Below are positions 26,344-35,110 of a DNA stretch of 64,000 nucleotides, piece after piece. The notes beneath the pieces were generated by a model. The model did no database searches. It worked only from the letters and a program-made list of their open reading frames with translations, and had not been told where the DNA came from. This DNA is from Verticiella alkaliphila (GTDB lineage Bacteria > Pseudomonadota > Gammaproteobacteria > Burkholderiales > Burkholderiaceae_B). Position 1 is the stretch's first letter, and the number at the start of each line of letters is the position of its first letter. The stretch covers positions 1 to 64,000 of the forward strand of contig NZ_JADCNH010000019.1 in the NCBI RefSeq assembly GCF_018904615.1, in the 5' to 3' direction. Position numbers and translations under genes: made by a program.

Positions 26344-27591
26344 ATGCCATTGACGATTGCCTTCCCGCTTCCCAAGGCCCCGCAACTGGAGAGCGGCTTC
26401 GCGTTGCTCGCCGATCCCTACGGCTTTATCCCCAAGCTTCAGCGCCGATGACACAGCGATGTGTTCGAAGCGCGCATCCTGCTCAAGCGCACCTTGTGCG
26501 TGTCAGGGCCGGAGGCCGCTCGCATGTTCTACGAATCGTCCGCGCTGACGCGCACGGGCGCTGCCCCTGAGCCGCTACAGGCCACGCTCTTCGGGAAAGG
26601 TACCGTGCAAGGGCTCGACGGCGAACGGCATCGGCGGCGCAAAGGCGTGTTCGTGCGTCTGCTCGATGCCGAAGCCGCTGCGGACCTGGCTGGCCGAGTC
26701 ACGCAGGGTTGGGAGCGAATCGCCCGTCAGCGCAGCGGTCAGGGCGAGGTGGACATCTACACCGCGAGCCATGCCGTCCTCGCGGATGCTGCCTTTGCCT
26801 GGGCAGGTATTCCTGTCAACCGGCACGAGATGCCCGTGCGGCGTGCGGATCTCGTGGCCTTGTTCGACGATGCGGTCCGCGGCCCGTGGGCGCACCTGCG
26901 TTCGCGTCGCGCCCGGGGACGGGCTGAGCAATGGCTCGCTGCCATCGTTCGGGACGTGAGAGCCGGTAAGCTGGATGTGTCGACGGGTAGCGCCTTGGCG
27001 GTCATCGCCGGCTATGAGGAGGGTGGCGAGCTGTTGCGCCCGCGGGTGGCAGCCGCCGAGCTGCTCAATGTCGTGCGTCCGATCGTGGCGGTGGCCGTGT
27101 TCATCCAGTTCGCCGTGCACGCACTGTATGCCTGGCCGCAGGTGCGTGAACGCACGCCTTGGCACGATGCCCGGCATCGGCAGGCCTTCTGCGACGAGGT
27201 GCGCCGCTTCTATCCCTTCTTTCCGGTACTGGTGGCCAACGCCAAGGAAACGTTCGATTGGCAGGGTGTGCGCGTGCATGCCGGCTCCCGGGTGATGCTT
27301 GACCTGCACGGCACCAATCGCGACGCCCGCGCCTGGAACGATGCCGACACCTTTCGTCCGGAGCGCTTTCTCGCTGATCCGGTGCCGACGTATGGCTTGG
27401 TGGCGCAAGGTGCGGGCAGTGTGCAAGACCATCATCGCTGCCCCGGGGAGGCGCTTGCCGTGGCACTCATCGATGCCACTCTCGGTCATTTGCGTCCTCG
27501 ACTCGACTATTCGCAACCGCCGCAGGATCTGTCGCTCGACCGTGGCCGCATCCCGGCCTTGCCTCGCCATCGTTTCCAGCTCGGCTGTTGA
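26344..27591 (+). pseudogene. CYP152-type cytochrome P450 peroxygenase with an in-frame TGA at codon 36
   Basis: CYP152 enzymes hydroxylate fatty acids at the alpha or beta carbon with hydrogen peroxide. The 416-codon frame matches the family length. After the TGA (26449-26451) the frame continues HSDVFEARILLKR, then GTVQGLDGERHRRRKGVF; Gln in VQGLDG is as in the hydroxylating alpha/beta enzymes, where the alkene-forming OleT has His. NVVRPIVAVAVFIQ carries the Arg-Pro pair that binds the carboxylate, and GSVQDHHRCPGEAL holds the heme Cys. The N-terminal 35 codons (GFALLADPYGFIPKLQRR) also match the family, so the stop truly interrupts the gene. A GTG at 26461 could restart translation but would drop a conserved N-terminal strand. 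Single-base change, error or decay are all possible. Confidence 0.82.
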
Positions 27592-27658
27592 TTGACGAGG
27601 GTCTGCGGGTATGGCCGTTGCTCGACGAGCGTCATCTGTCCCGTAACGGAGGTGCCGC

Positions 27659-27904
27659 ATGGCGACGCATGACAAGAAGGAAGACGAGCGCGATGAGCAG
27701 GTCGACATCGCGAACGATGTCCAGAAGGGCATCGAAAGTGCCAACAAAAAGGATGACCATCAGCCTCAGGAAAACGAGAGCAAGCGGGCCACGCGCTTTG
27801 ATGGCTCGCCGGATCCCGACGCCGACAGTGAGCCGGGCATCTTCAGTCCGCGCGACGACACGCCGTGGAAGCTCGACAAGAAGTCGGGCCCGCGCAATCC
27901 CTGA
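27659..27904 (+). CDS. Small highly charged, probably disordered protein
   Basis: An 81-residue protein rich in Asp, Glu, Lys and Gln, with no hydrophobic core: KKEDERDEQVDIANDVQKGI, then DGSPDPDADSEPGIFSPRDD. I recognise no domain. A GGAGG site lies before the ATG, and it is 27 bases upstream of the YciF-like gene on the same strand, so the pair is probably co-expressed. The composition and partner fit a stress-related hydrophilic protein, which is inference. Confidence 0.65.
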   Translation: MATHDKKEDERDEQVDIANDVQKGIESANKKDDHQPQENESKRATRFDGSPDPDADSEPGIFSPRDDTPWKLDKKSGPRNP

Positions 27905-27931
27905 TCCTCAACGCCAACCGGAGAACGCATC

Positions 27932-28432
27932 ATGACGGTCAAGACCCTCGAAGACCTTTTCATCCACGAACTCTCGGATGTCTATAGCGCCGAGAAGCAA
28001 CTCGCCCGCGCATTGCCGCGCATGGCACGGGCCGCCGAGAACCCGGAGCTTGCGGCTGCCTTCACACAGCATCTCGAAGAAACCCGGGGCCAGATCGAGC
28101 GCATCGACGCGCTGGTCGATGCGCACGAGCTCCGCTTGAAGCGGATCAAATGCGCGGCCATGGAAGGCCTGGTCGAAGAATCGCGTGAGATGATCGACGA
28201 GGTGGAGAAGGGCCCCGTGCGCGATGCCGCGCTCATCGGGGCTGCGCAAAAGGTCGAGCACTACGAAATCGCCAGCTATGGCACGTTGTGCGCCGTGGCC
28301 AAGCAGTTGGGCTACACCAAGGGATTGCAGCTGCTCAAGGAAACGCTGGCCGAGGAGAAAGCCACCGACGAGAAGCTGACGGTGCTGGCCGAAGCTGGCG
28401 GCGGTAACGCCAAGGCGGCTGACAAGGGTTGA
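27932..28432 (+). CDS. YciF-like ferritin-fold protein (DUF892)
   Basis: A 166-residue four-helix-bundle protein related to E. coli YciF, a stress-induced protein of unknown reaction that dimerises and may bind a di-iron centre. The family pattern is clear: KTLEDLFIHELSDVYSAEKQ at the start with candidate metal ligands, RIDALVDAHELRLKRIKCAA, then KVEHYEIASYGTLCAVAKQL and LKETLAEEKATDEKLTVLAE with a second E-x-x-H-type set. Follows the small charged protein in a likely two-gene stress operon; its neighbours upstream and downstream are unrelated. Confidence 0.9.
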   Translation: MTVKTLEDLFIHELSDVYSAEKQLARALPRMARAAENPELAAAFTQHLEETRGQIERIDALVDAHELRLKRIKCAAMEGLVEESREMIDEVEKGPVRDAALIGAAQKVEHYEIASYGTLCAVAKQLGYTKGLQLLKETLAEEKATDEKLTVLAEAGGGNAKAADKG

Positions 28433-28477
28433 GGCGTGGGCGTCGGGCGCACGCTTCTGGGCTGCACTCCCACGCGG

Positions 28478-29410
28478 TCAAGGTGTCGCCCTGCCTGACG
28501 ATGCTGCTCGTTGACGACGCAGAGTGCTCGGGGCCGCGACGCGCGCATATTCGCGCGCCGCGGCATCCCGCACCACGTCGATCAATACTTGGCGCGGCGA
28601 GGCTCGTGACCAGATGAGGCCGAAGCGCCGAGGGGCGCAAGGCAGGGGCAGTGGCAACGTCGCCAGCCCCAGCCGCTCGATGACGCCGTTGGTCGACATC
28701 GGCAGGATGGCCACGCCCAAGTCCTGGCTTGCCATCGCTGCAATCGATTCGATGGCGTTGAGTTCGAAGCGCTCCTGCACCGGAATCCCGCATCGCTGCA
28801 GATAGTCCTCGATCTGTCGGCCGCCCCAGTGTGCCCGGTCATAGCGGAGGAACGGCAAGGTGCGCATGAGCGTGTGTGGGTCCTGGCCAGCATGATGCGC
28901 TGCGGCCACCAACACATGAGGCTCCTCGCGCAGCAGCTGCCAGCCGAGACGTTTGGGCAGTGCGTATGGGGCCTCCAGTGCAATGGCAGCATCCAGATCG
29001 CCGCGCTCGATGGCGGGATAGAAGTCGCTGGAATGGCCAGGACGCAAATCCACCCGCACGCGTGGGTAGCGCGCGAGCAGCATCTTCAGAATGACAGGCA
29101 CCACGGAGTTAAGTGCCGTTTGCCCAGCGCCCAGTCGCAGCTCGCCCGTGATGTCGTCGGTCCGTGCCAATTGGCGGATCCGGTCGACGCGCTCCAGGGC
29201 CTCGCGCACGGGAGCGAGCAACTGCTCCGCACGATCTGTCAGGTGCACGGTACGGCCTGCCCGGGCGACCAGTGGCACGCCCCAATCGGCTTCGAGCACG
29301 CGGATCTGCTGGGCCACGGCGCCATGGGTGAGGCCCAGCCGACGTGCGGCCTCGGCCATCGAACCGTGATCGGCCACGGCGATCAGCGTCCTGAGAAAGT
29401 CGGTGTTCAT
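28478..29410 (-). CDS. LysR-family transcriptional regulator
   Basis: A 310-residue LysR regulator: FLRTLIAVADHGSMAEAARR and LTHGAVAQQIRVLEADWGV form the helix-turn-helix; LRLGAGQTALNSVVPVILKM begins the effector domain and IAAMASQDLGVAILPMSTNG marks the second lobe. It is divergent from the CitE-like/CoA-transferase/cyclase/Bug operon and is its probable regulator. The C-terminal tail is Arg/Ala-rich beyond the usual end. I start at MNTDFLRTL because a longer reading would cross the palindrome at 29411-29425. Confidence 0.9.
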   Translation of the reverse strand: MNTDFLRTLIAVADHGSMAEAARRLGLTHGAVAQQIRVLEADWGVPLVARAGRTVHLTDRAEQLLAPVREALERVDRIRQLARTDDITGELRLGAGQTALNSVVPVILKMLLARYPRVRVDLRPGHSSDFYPAIERGDLDAAIALEAPYALPKRLGWQLLREEPHVLVAAAHHAGQDPHTLMRTLPFLRYDRAHWGGRQIEDYLQRCGIPVQERFELNAIESIAAMASQDLGVAILPMSTNGVIERLGLATLPLPLPCAPRRFGLIWSRASPRQVLIDVVRDAAAREYARVAAPSTLRRQRAASSGRATP

Positions 29411-29425
29411 GATAGCGATTCTATC
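29411..29425. promoter_or_regulatory. Palindrome adjacent to the LysR start codon
   Basis: GATAG-CGATT-CTATC abuts the ATG of the LysR gene and lies 70 bases upstream of the CitE-like gene. A site there could repress the regulator itself and activate the divergent operon. Confidence 0.45.
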
Positions 29426-29493
29426 GTTTGATCGTAGCCGCCAGGGGTACCTCGGGTACGACGACGCCGTCACAATCGGCGCTCAGGAAGCCG

Positions 29494-30324
29494 ATGACCA
29501 TGAAAAGCAAACTGTTCGTTCCCGCCTCGCGCCCCGAGCTCTTCGACAAGGCCTTCGCGAGTGCTGCGGATGCCTTGTCGTTTGACCTGGAAGACGCTGT
29601 AGCCGCCTCGCGCAAGGGCGCCGCCCGGGAGGCGCTGCGCGCTTGGCTGGCACAGCTTGCGCCTCCATATGAGAAAAAGATTATCGTCCGCGTGAACGCA
29701 CCCGACACCGACGACTTTGCCGACGATCTGACGAGGCTCGCGGGCCTGCCGGTGCACCTCGTCAATGTCCCCAAGCTGGAGACGGCAGCGCAGGTACAGT
29801 CGACAGTCGCGGCGCTGGACGCCGCCGGCATTGCCGCAGATCTCCTCATCACCATCGAGACGCCAGGTGCCCTTGCCCAGGCCACCGGCATCGCCAAGGC
29901 GCATGCGAGGGTGCAAGGGCTGCAACTCGGCCTGGCAGATCTCTTCGAGCCACTCGGCATCGATCGCCATGATCCGGCCACGTTGCGGCAGGTGATGCTG
30001 ACGCTGCGATTGGCCGCAGGCGAGGCCGGCAAGTACGTGCTCGACGCCGCCTATGCGAACGTGGGCGATCCCGACGGCTTTCGCGCTGAAGCCATGCTGT
30101 CACGACGCCTGGGGTATCTCGGCAAGTCCTGCATCCACCCCAGTCAGATCGCGCTGGCCAACTCGGTCTACGGCTTCTCGCCTGAAGAGATCGCCCACGC
30201 CCGTCGTCTGGTGGACGAAAGCGAACGACAGCCCGACACCGGTGCCTTCCTGCTCGACGGCAAGATGATCGACGCGCCTTTCGTGCGCCGGGCGCGCGAC
30301 ATCCTGCTCGCAGCAGGACAATGA
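29494..30324 (+). CDS. HpcH/HpaI (CitE-like) aldolase/citrate lyase family protein
   Basis: A 276-residue TIM-barrel CoA-ester lyase, of the type that splits malyl-CoA, citramalyl-CoA or similar to an acyl-CoA and a 2-keto acid with Mg2+. Visible marks are KLFVPASRPELFDKAF, DALSFDLEDAVAASRKG (Glu/Asp metal region), VRVNAPDTDDF, LITIETPGALAQATG (metal Glu) and LGLADLFEPLGID. AGGAAG lies before the ATG at 29494. The next gene, a class III CoA-transferase, overlaps it by four bases, so a substrate could be made into a CoA ester by that enzyme and then split by this one. That pairing is as in itaconate and citramalate breakdown. Confidence 0.87.
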   Translation: MTMKSKLFVPASRPELFDKAFASAADALSFDLEDAVAASRKGAAREALRAWLAQLAPPYEKKIIVRVNAPDTDDFADDLTRLAGLPVHLVNVPKLETAAQVQSTVAALDAAGIAADLLITIETPGALAQATGIAKAHARVQGLQLGLADLFEPLGIDRHDPATLRQVMLTLRLAAGEAGKYVLDAAYANVGDPDGFRAEAMLSRRLGYLGKSCIHPSQIALANSVYGFSPEEIAHARRLVDESERQPDTGAFLLDGKMIDAPFVRRARDILLAAGQ

Positions 30325-31526
30325 ACGACAGGTCCCTCATGCACATTCCTTCTGCCGATTCTCTGCCGCTCGATGGCGTTCGCATCCTCGATCTCAGTGC
30401 CTACATTGCGGGGCCTTACGGCTGTGCGTTGCTGGCCGACATGGGCGCCACGGTCACCAAGGTCGAACCGCCCGAGGGCGACAACCTGCGCAAATATCCG
30501 TCGACACTGCCCAAGGAAAGCCGCGCTTTCCTGGGTGTCAATCGTGGAAAGCGTGGTCTGTGCCTGGATCTGAAAGCGCCGGGCGGTCGCGAGGTGATCC
30601 ACCGGCTGGCCGCCCAGGCGGACGTCCTGGTGCACAACTTCCGTCCTGGCGTGCCGGAACGGCTGGGTATCGACGCAGCTACGCTGCATGCGCTCAATCC
30701 ACGCCTGATCATCTGTGCCATGACGGGTTACGGGGATGCCGGGCCGATGGCACGCCACGCGGGTTACGACCAGGTCCTGCAATCCATGACGGGCATGTGC
30801 GCGTCGCAGGCCAAGGGCGATGGTGAGCCAGAGATCCTGTATGGATCGGTGGTGGATTACTACGGCGCCTCGCTCATCGCGAGCAGCATCGGTGCCGCGC
30901 TCTACCAGCGCGAGCGCACAGGCCACGGCCAAGTCATCAAGCTGTCGCTGCTGGGGAGCGCACTCGCCATGCAGTCCGCACGGCTGGTGTGGGCCGACGA
31001 CGAGCCCCGCCACATCGAGCGCGACATGCGATCGGGGGGCGTGACGGGCATTCATCCCACGGCAGAGGGTTACTTGTACTTGTCGGCCAATACGCCGAGG
31101 TTCTGGCAGTCGCTGTGCGAACACACGGGGCTCGATGATCTGGCGACCGATACCGCCTACGATTCTGTGAAAAAGCGCGCGCAACACGCGGACGTGCTCG
31201 TGGCCCGTCTGCGTGAAGCGCTGGCGCGCGCGCCAGCGGCCGCGTGGGCAGAGCGCTTTGGCCAGAGCGTGCCGTGTTCCGTCGTCAACCGCATCGGCGA
31301 CATGTTCGATCATCCTCAGGTGCAGGCCATGGATTACGTGGGCGATCTTCAGACCCGCACCGTGCGCTATCGCGGCCTGACCCGTTGGGCGGACTTCGGC
31401 GGGGTGACGCCGGATGCACCTGCCGGTGCGCCGGCACTGGGCGAGCACGGCGATGCCATCCTGGCCGAGGCCGGCTTTTCCGCCGATGACATTCAGGCCT
31501 TGCGCGCCAACGCCGCCGTGCATTGA
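30321..31526 (+). CDS. CaiB/BaiF class III CoA-transferase
   Basis: A 401-residue family III CoA-transferase that moves CoA from a donor such as succinyl-CoA to an organic acid. Typical sequence: GVRILDLSAYIAGPYGCALL, ADMGATVTKVEPPEGDNLRK, then VLVHNFRPGVPERLGID. The catalytic Asp is in the stretch LYGSVVDYYGASLIASSIGA. The ATG overlaps the stop of the CitE-like gene (ATGA). With that lyase it forms a plausible activation-cleavage module; cyclase and Bug genes follow on the same strand. Confidence 0.9.
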   Translation: MNDRSLMHIPSADSLPLDGVRILDLSAYIAGPYGCALLADMGATVTKVEPPEGDNLRKYPSTLPKESRAFLGVNRGKRGLCLDLKAPGGREVIHRLAAQADVLVHNFRPGVPERLGIDAATLHALNPRLIICAMTGYGDAGPMARHAGYDQVLQSMTGMCASQAKGDGEPEILYGSVVDYYGASLIASSIGAALYQRERTGHGQVIKLSLLGSALAMQSARLVWADDEPRHIERDMRSGGVTGIHPTAEGYLYLSANTPRFWQSLCEHTGLDDLATDTAYDSVKKRAQHADVLVARLREALARAPAAAWAERFGQSVPCSVVNRIGDMFDHPQVQAMDYVGDLQTRTVRYRGLTRWADFGGVTPDAPAGAPALGEHGDAILAEAGFSADDIQALRANAAVH

Positions 31527-31587
31527 AGCCGGTCGCCCTCGATGGCACCGTGAACGAGATGGCGCTCGCCGCCACCAGGAGACTCGC

Positions 31588-32592
31588 ATGACCACATCAC
31601 CGCGCTGGGCCCGCCGCCCCGAAGGATCGAACTGGGGCGACTTCGGTCCCGACGATCAGCTGGGCACCCTGAACCACCTGCAGCCGGCGCAGCGCCTCGC
31701 TGCACTGGCCGAGATCCGAGAAGGCGTGTGCTTCAGCCTTAGCCTGCCGCTGGACGTGCCGCGCGCACCGGTGCTCAATCCGCGCCGGCGCGGGCCGGTG
31801 ATCCAGCCCGCGGAGAAGAATGACTTGCCGGTCTACCGGTATCCGCTGGAACGCGACGTGCCGGGCGCGACGGACGTGGTGAGCGACGACCGCGTCGCGC
31901 TCTCGCCGCAGTATTCGACCCAGTGGGATGCCCTGGCGCACGTGGGGTCGCTCTACGACGCGCACGGCTCGGGCGAGCGTCAGCCAACGGGCTACAACGG
32001 CTTTGCCGTGTCGGACGCGCGCGAGAGCCCATTTCGCGGCACGCGCGAGCTGTCCATCACGCCCATGGCCACCCATGGCATTCAGGGGCGCGGCGTGATG
32101 GTGGATCTGCGCGCCCACTTCGGCGACGGCTTTCGCCGCGTCTCGCACGCCGAGCTCATGGCGGTGATGGCGCAGGACGGCGTGGAGGTGCGCCCGGGCG
32201 ACGTGCTGTGCCTGCACACGGGCCTGGCCGATCTCGCGCTGCACCTGCCGGATGCCGAGCTCGAGCAATTGCGCTCGTCCTGCTGCGTGCTGGATGGTCG
32301 GGATCCTGCGCTGCTCGCGTGGATCACGGCATCGCGCATCGCAGCCATCGCAGCCGACAACCATGCCGTGGAGCAGCGCAATCACGCGCTCGAACATGGC
32401 CCGGGGCCACTGCTCCCGCTGCACGAACACTGCCTCTTCAAGCTGGGCCTGCCGCTGGGCGAGCTCTGGCATCTGACCCCGCTCGCGACCTGGTTGCGCG
32501 CACGCGGACGACACGCGTTTTTCCTGACGGCTGCGCCGATGTACCTGCCGGGCCTCGTCGGCGCGCCCGTGAACCCCCTGGCCACCGTCTGA
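31588..32592 (+). CDS. Cyclase-family (kynurenine formamidase-like) metal hydrolase, copy 2
   Basis: A 334-residue paralogue of the cyclase at 6490. Shared features are RRPEGSNWGDFGPDDQLG at the start, YSTQWDALAHVGSLYDA in the metal region (again with Gln where His is usual) and RIAAIAADNHAVEQ, HEHCLFKLGLPLGELWHL near the end. Start at the ATG at 31588, with AGGAGA about ten bases before it. Its position between the CoA-transferase and Bug genes makes it part of the same operon; it probably opens a lactone or amide so the acid can be activated. The substrate is unknown. Confidence 0.85.
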   Translation: MTTSPRWARRPEGSNWGDFGPDDQLGTLNHLQPAQRLAALAEIREGVCFSLSLPLDVPRAPVLNPRRRGPVIQPAEKNDLPVYRYPLERDVPGATDVVSDDRVALSPQYSTQWDALAHVGSLYDAHGSGERQPTGYNGFAVSDARESPFRGTRELSITPMATHGIQGRGVMVDLRAHFGDGFRRVSHAELMAVMAQDGVEVRPGDVLCLHTGLADLALHLPDAELEQLRSSCCVLDGRDPALLAWITASRIAAIAADNHAVEQRNHALEHGPGPLLPLHEHCLFKLGLPLGELWHLTPLATWLRARGRHAFFLTAAPMYLPGLVGAPVNPLATV

Positions 32593-32634
32593 GACGGCGC
32601 CTATTCCAACGATAACGACCGAGGAGTTCTGTCA

Positions 32635-33597
32635 ATGTCCCGTTTCGCCTTTCACAGCCTGGCGATCGCCACCGCCGTGTCCTTTCCGCTGACTGCCCTG
32701 GCGGCCTACCCGGATCAGACCATCACGATGGTCGTGCCGTACTCTGCCGGCGGCGGGGCGGACAATGCGGCCCGCATCATTGCGCAAGGCTTGTCCGAGC
32801 GCAGTGGCCAGACGGTGGTGGTCGAGAACAAGGGCGGCGCGAGCGGCTCCATCGGCACGGCCTACGTCGCCCGCGCCAAGGCCGATGGCTACACCGTGCT
32901 CTACGAAGCCTCGGCATTCGCGATCAACCCAGCCGTGCGCCAGTTGCCTTACGACATCGACAAGGACTTCGTGCCGGTCTCGCAAGCGATCACCGTGCCG
33001 AACATTCTCGTGGTGTCGACCCAGTCGAAGTTCGAGGACATCGGTTCGCTGCTGACCCAGGCCAAGGAAAAGGCCGGGGCCTACACCTTTGCGTCCTATG
33101 GCCCGGGCAGCCTGGCGCATCTGGCGGGCGAATTGCTGAACCGCAGTGCCGGCATCGAGATGGTCCACATCCCCTACAAGGGCGGCGCGCCCGCGCTGGT
33201 GGATGTCATGTCCGGCCAGGTCGACACGTATTTCGCCAATGCTGCCTCGAGCCTGAATTACGTGAAGGGCGGCAAGCTGCGCGCCATCGCTGTGTCCTCG
33301 GCCAAACGCATGCCTGAGCTGCCTGAGGTGCCGACGATTGCCGAATCCGGCATCGCAGGCTTCGACGTCAATGAGTGGAATGGTGTCTTCCTGCCGTCCG
33401 GGACGCCGCCGGACGTGGTGGCCAAGCTCGAATCCCTGCTCCAGGAGGTGGTGGCCGATCCGGCCGTGCAGCAACGCCTGCGCAACCTGGGTCTGACGCC
33501 GGTGGGTAGCAGCAGCGCGGATTTCACGGCTTTCGTGAAGGCCGAGACCGAGCGCTGGCAGGAAGTCGTCAAGGCCAACGACATCCAGGTCAACTAA
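32635..33597 (+). CDS. Bug/TctC-family receptor
   Basis: A 320-residue periplasmic receptor, signal peptide ending LTALA-A, then YPDQTITMVVPYSAGGGADN, VENKGGASGSIGTAYVARAK, HIPYKGGAPALVDVMSGQVD, LPEVPTIAESGIAGFDVNEW and RWQEVVKANDIQVN. GAGG stands before the ATG. It closes the CitE-like/CoA-transferase/cyclase operon, and its ligand should be the acid consumed there. Confidence 0.93.
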   Translation: MSRFAFHSLAIATAVSFPLTALAAYPDQTITMVVPYSAGGGADNAARIIAQGLSERSGQTVVVENKGGASGSIGTAYVARAKADGYTVLYEASAFAINPAVRQLPYDIDKDFVPVSQAITVPNILVVSTQSKFEDIGSLLTQAKEKAGAYTFASYGPGSLAHLAGELLNRSAGIEMVHIPYKGGAPALVDVMSGQVDTYFANAASSLNYVKGGKLRAIAVSSAKRMPELPEVPTIAESGIAGFDVNEWNGVFLPSGTPPDVVAKLESLLQEVVADPAVQQRLRNLGLTPVGSSSADFTAFVKAETERWQEVVKANDIQVN

Positions 33598-33656
33598 TGC
33601 CTTGAATGGCGGGGGCCCGACGCGGCCCGACGCCAGTCCCAGGGCAGACGTCCGCC

Positions 33657-35018
33657 TCAGGACGCTGCCGTGGGCGTCGTCTCACGCGTCGTCTTGCTGC
33701 TCGTGGCGTCGGTGATCCGCGTCACGAGCACCTGATCGATGCGATAGCTGTCGACGTCCATCACCTCGAACTTGTAGCCGCCCCAGGTGACGGAATCCGT
33801 GCGGCGCGGCACGCGGCGCAGCATTACCATCAGAAAGCCTGCCAGCGTCTCGTACTCGTCTTCGTGGAGCAGATCGTCGATCTCCAGCACGCGCTGCACG
33901 TCCTGGATGGCGGCGTTGCCGTCGATCAGCCAGGAGTTCTCGTCGCGGCGCACGATGGTGTCGTCGTCCCAATCCGGCATCATGCCGCCCATCACGGTGC
34001 TCATTACGTCGTTCAGGGTGATGATGCCCACCACCAGGCTGTACTCATTCACGACGATCGCGAAGTCCTGCCCGATCTGGCGGAACTGGTCCAGCACCTC
34101 GGCCAGCGTCAGGCGATCCGGCAGCACGAGCGCCTTGCGGATGAGGTCGCCCTCGCGCAGGCGGATCGGCTTGCCGTTGAGCACGCTCTGAAAGAGGTCC
34201 CGTGCCTCGACATAGCCCACCACATGATCGATGTCCTTGTCGCACACGGGGTAGGCAGCGTAGGGCTCCTTGGCAATGCGGGCGCGGATGACGTCGTCAG
34301 GGTCGTCGATCAGGAAGTAGGCGATGTGCTCGCGTGCTGTCATCGAGCTGGGCACGGTCCTCGTATCCAGCTCGAAGACGTTCTCGATGACTTGCTGCTC
34401 GCGCCGCTCCAGCGCGCCAGACAGGGCACCGGCTTCGGTGAGCGCGAGGATGTCGTCCGAGGTAATGCTCTCGTCGCGTTTTTGCGGCAGCTTGAGCAGC
34501 GCCATGAGCCCGTCGGTGAGTTTGGCGTAGAGCCAGACCATGGGCTTGAGCACCATCATGAGAAACAGCATGGGGGCGATGATGCGCACGGCGGCCTTTT
34601 CGGGGACAGCCATGCTCACGCGCTTGGGCACGAGGTCCGAACCCAGGATGAACAGGCTCGTCACCAGGAGGAACGCTGTCAGAAAGCCCAGCGTGCCGGC
34701 CGCATCCGGCCCCACCCACAGGGCAAAGAGCGGCGTGAAATACGGGCTCAGCATGCCTTCGCCCACCACGCCGCCCAGCACGCCAATCGCGTTCACGCCG
34801 ATCTGGATCACCGTGAAGTAGTGTCCCGGCTGCTCCTGCACCCGCATCACGCGTTCTGCCCGAGGATCGCCTTGTTCGGCCATCTGGCGAAGCCGCAGGC
34901 GGCGTGAGGCCGCCATGGCAATCTCGGCAAACGAGAAGAAGGCGCCGGCAGCAACCAGCAGGGCGAGCAGGAACAGGCTTTGGGTCAGCGTCATGAGCGG
35001 CACGGTCAGGCTACGCAT
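33657..35018 (-). CDS. paeA: PaeA/YtfL-like CNNM-CBS membrane transporter
   Basis: A 453-residue inner-membrane protein strongly resembling E. coli YtfL (PaeA), linked to cadaverine/putrescine export. Four hydrophobic segments form the CNNM domain (AAGAFFSFAEIAMAASRRLR, VIQIGVNAIGVLGGVVGEGM, TSLFILGSDLVPKRVSM); the following CBS pair starts with DDILALTEAGALSGALER, VIENVFELDTRTVPSSMTAR and contains VCDKDIDHVVGYVEARDL. The C-terminal CorC/HlyC domain ends RTDSVTWGGYKFEVMDVDSY. No operon partner. Start may be 35018 or, by comparison with YtfL, 34994. Substrate inferred from family. Confidence 0.88.
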   Translation of the reverse strand: MRSLTVPLMTLTQSLFLLALLVAAGAFFSFAEIAMAASRRLRLRQMAEQGDPRAERVMRVQEQPGHYFTVIQIGVNAIGVLGGVVGEGMLSPYFTPLFALWVGPDAAGTLGFLTAFLLVTSLFILGSDLVPKRVSMAVPEKAAVRIIAPMLFLMMVLKPMVWLYAKLTDGLMALLKLPQKRDESITSDDILALTEAGALSGALERREQQVIENVFELDTRTVPSSMTAREHIAYFLIDDPDDVIRARIAKEPYAAYPVCDKDIDHVVGYVEARDLFQSVLNGKPIRLREGDLIRKALVLPDRLTLAEVLDQFRQIGQDFAIVVNEYSLVVGIITLNDVMSTVMGGMMPDWDDDTIVRRDENSWLIDGNAAIQDVQRVLEIDDLLHEDEYETLAGFLMVMLRRVPRRTDSVTWGGYKFEVMDVDSYRIDQVLVTRITDATSSKTTRETTPTAAS

Positions 35019-35061
35019 CGGTCGCCTGAGGCAGCACCAATGGGCTCCGTGACTTGAGGAA

Positions 35062-35089
35062 ACGAGGCTTCATTCTAGAGTAGCCTCGT
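35062..35089 (-). terminator. Inverted repeat after the SDR gene, ahead of the PaeA-like gene
   Basis: Eight-base arms (ACGAGGCT and AGCCTCGT) flank a 12-base loop. Read on the minus strand it follows the SDR stop (35111) by about 20 bases, so it probably ends the Bug-DUF35-thiolase-crotonase-SDR operon before the PaeA-like gene. Confidence 0.55.
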
Positions 35090-35110
35090 GACCGTCGGTG
35101 CCGACACACC

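Noticed and set aside
26449-26451. TGA in the P450 as a selenocysteine codon
   Set aside because: The position is not conserved or catalytic in the family, and I see no selenocysteine-insertion hairpin pattern just downstream; a mutation or error is far simpler.
27659-28432. Small charged protein plus YciF-like gene as a toxin-antitoxin pair
   Set aside because: The second protein is a known stress-related ferritin-fold family, and the first has no DNA-binding or toxin feature.
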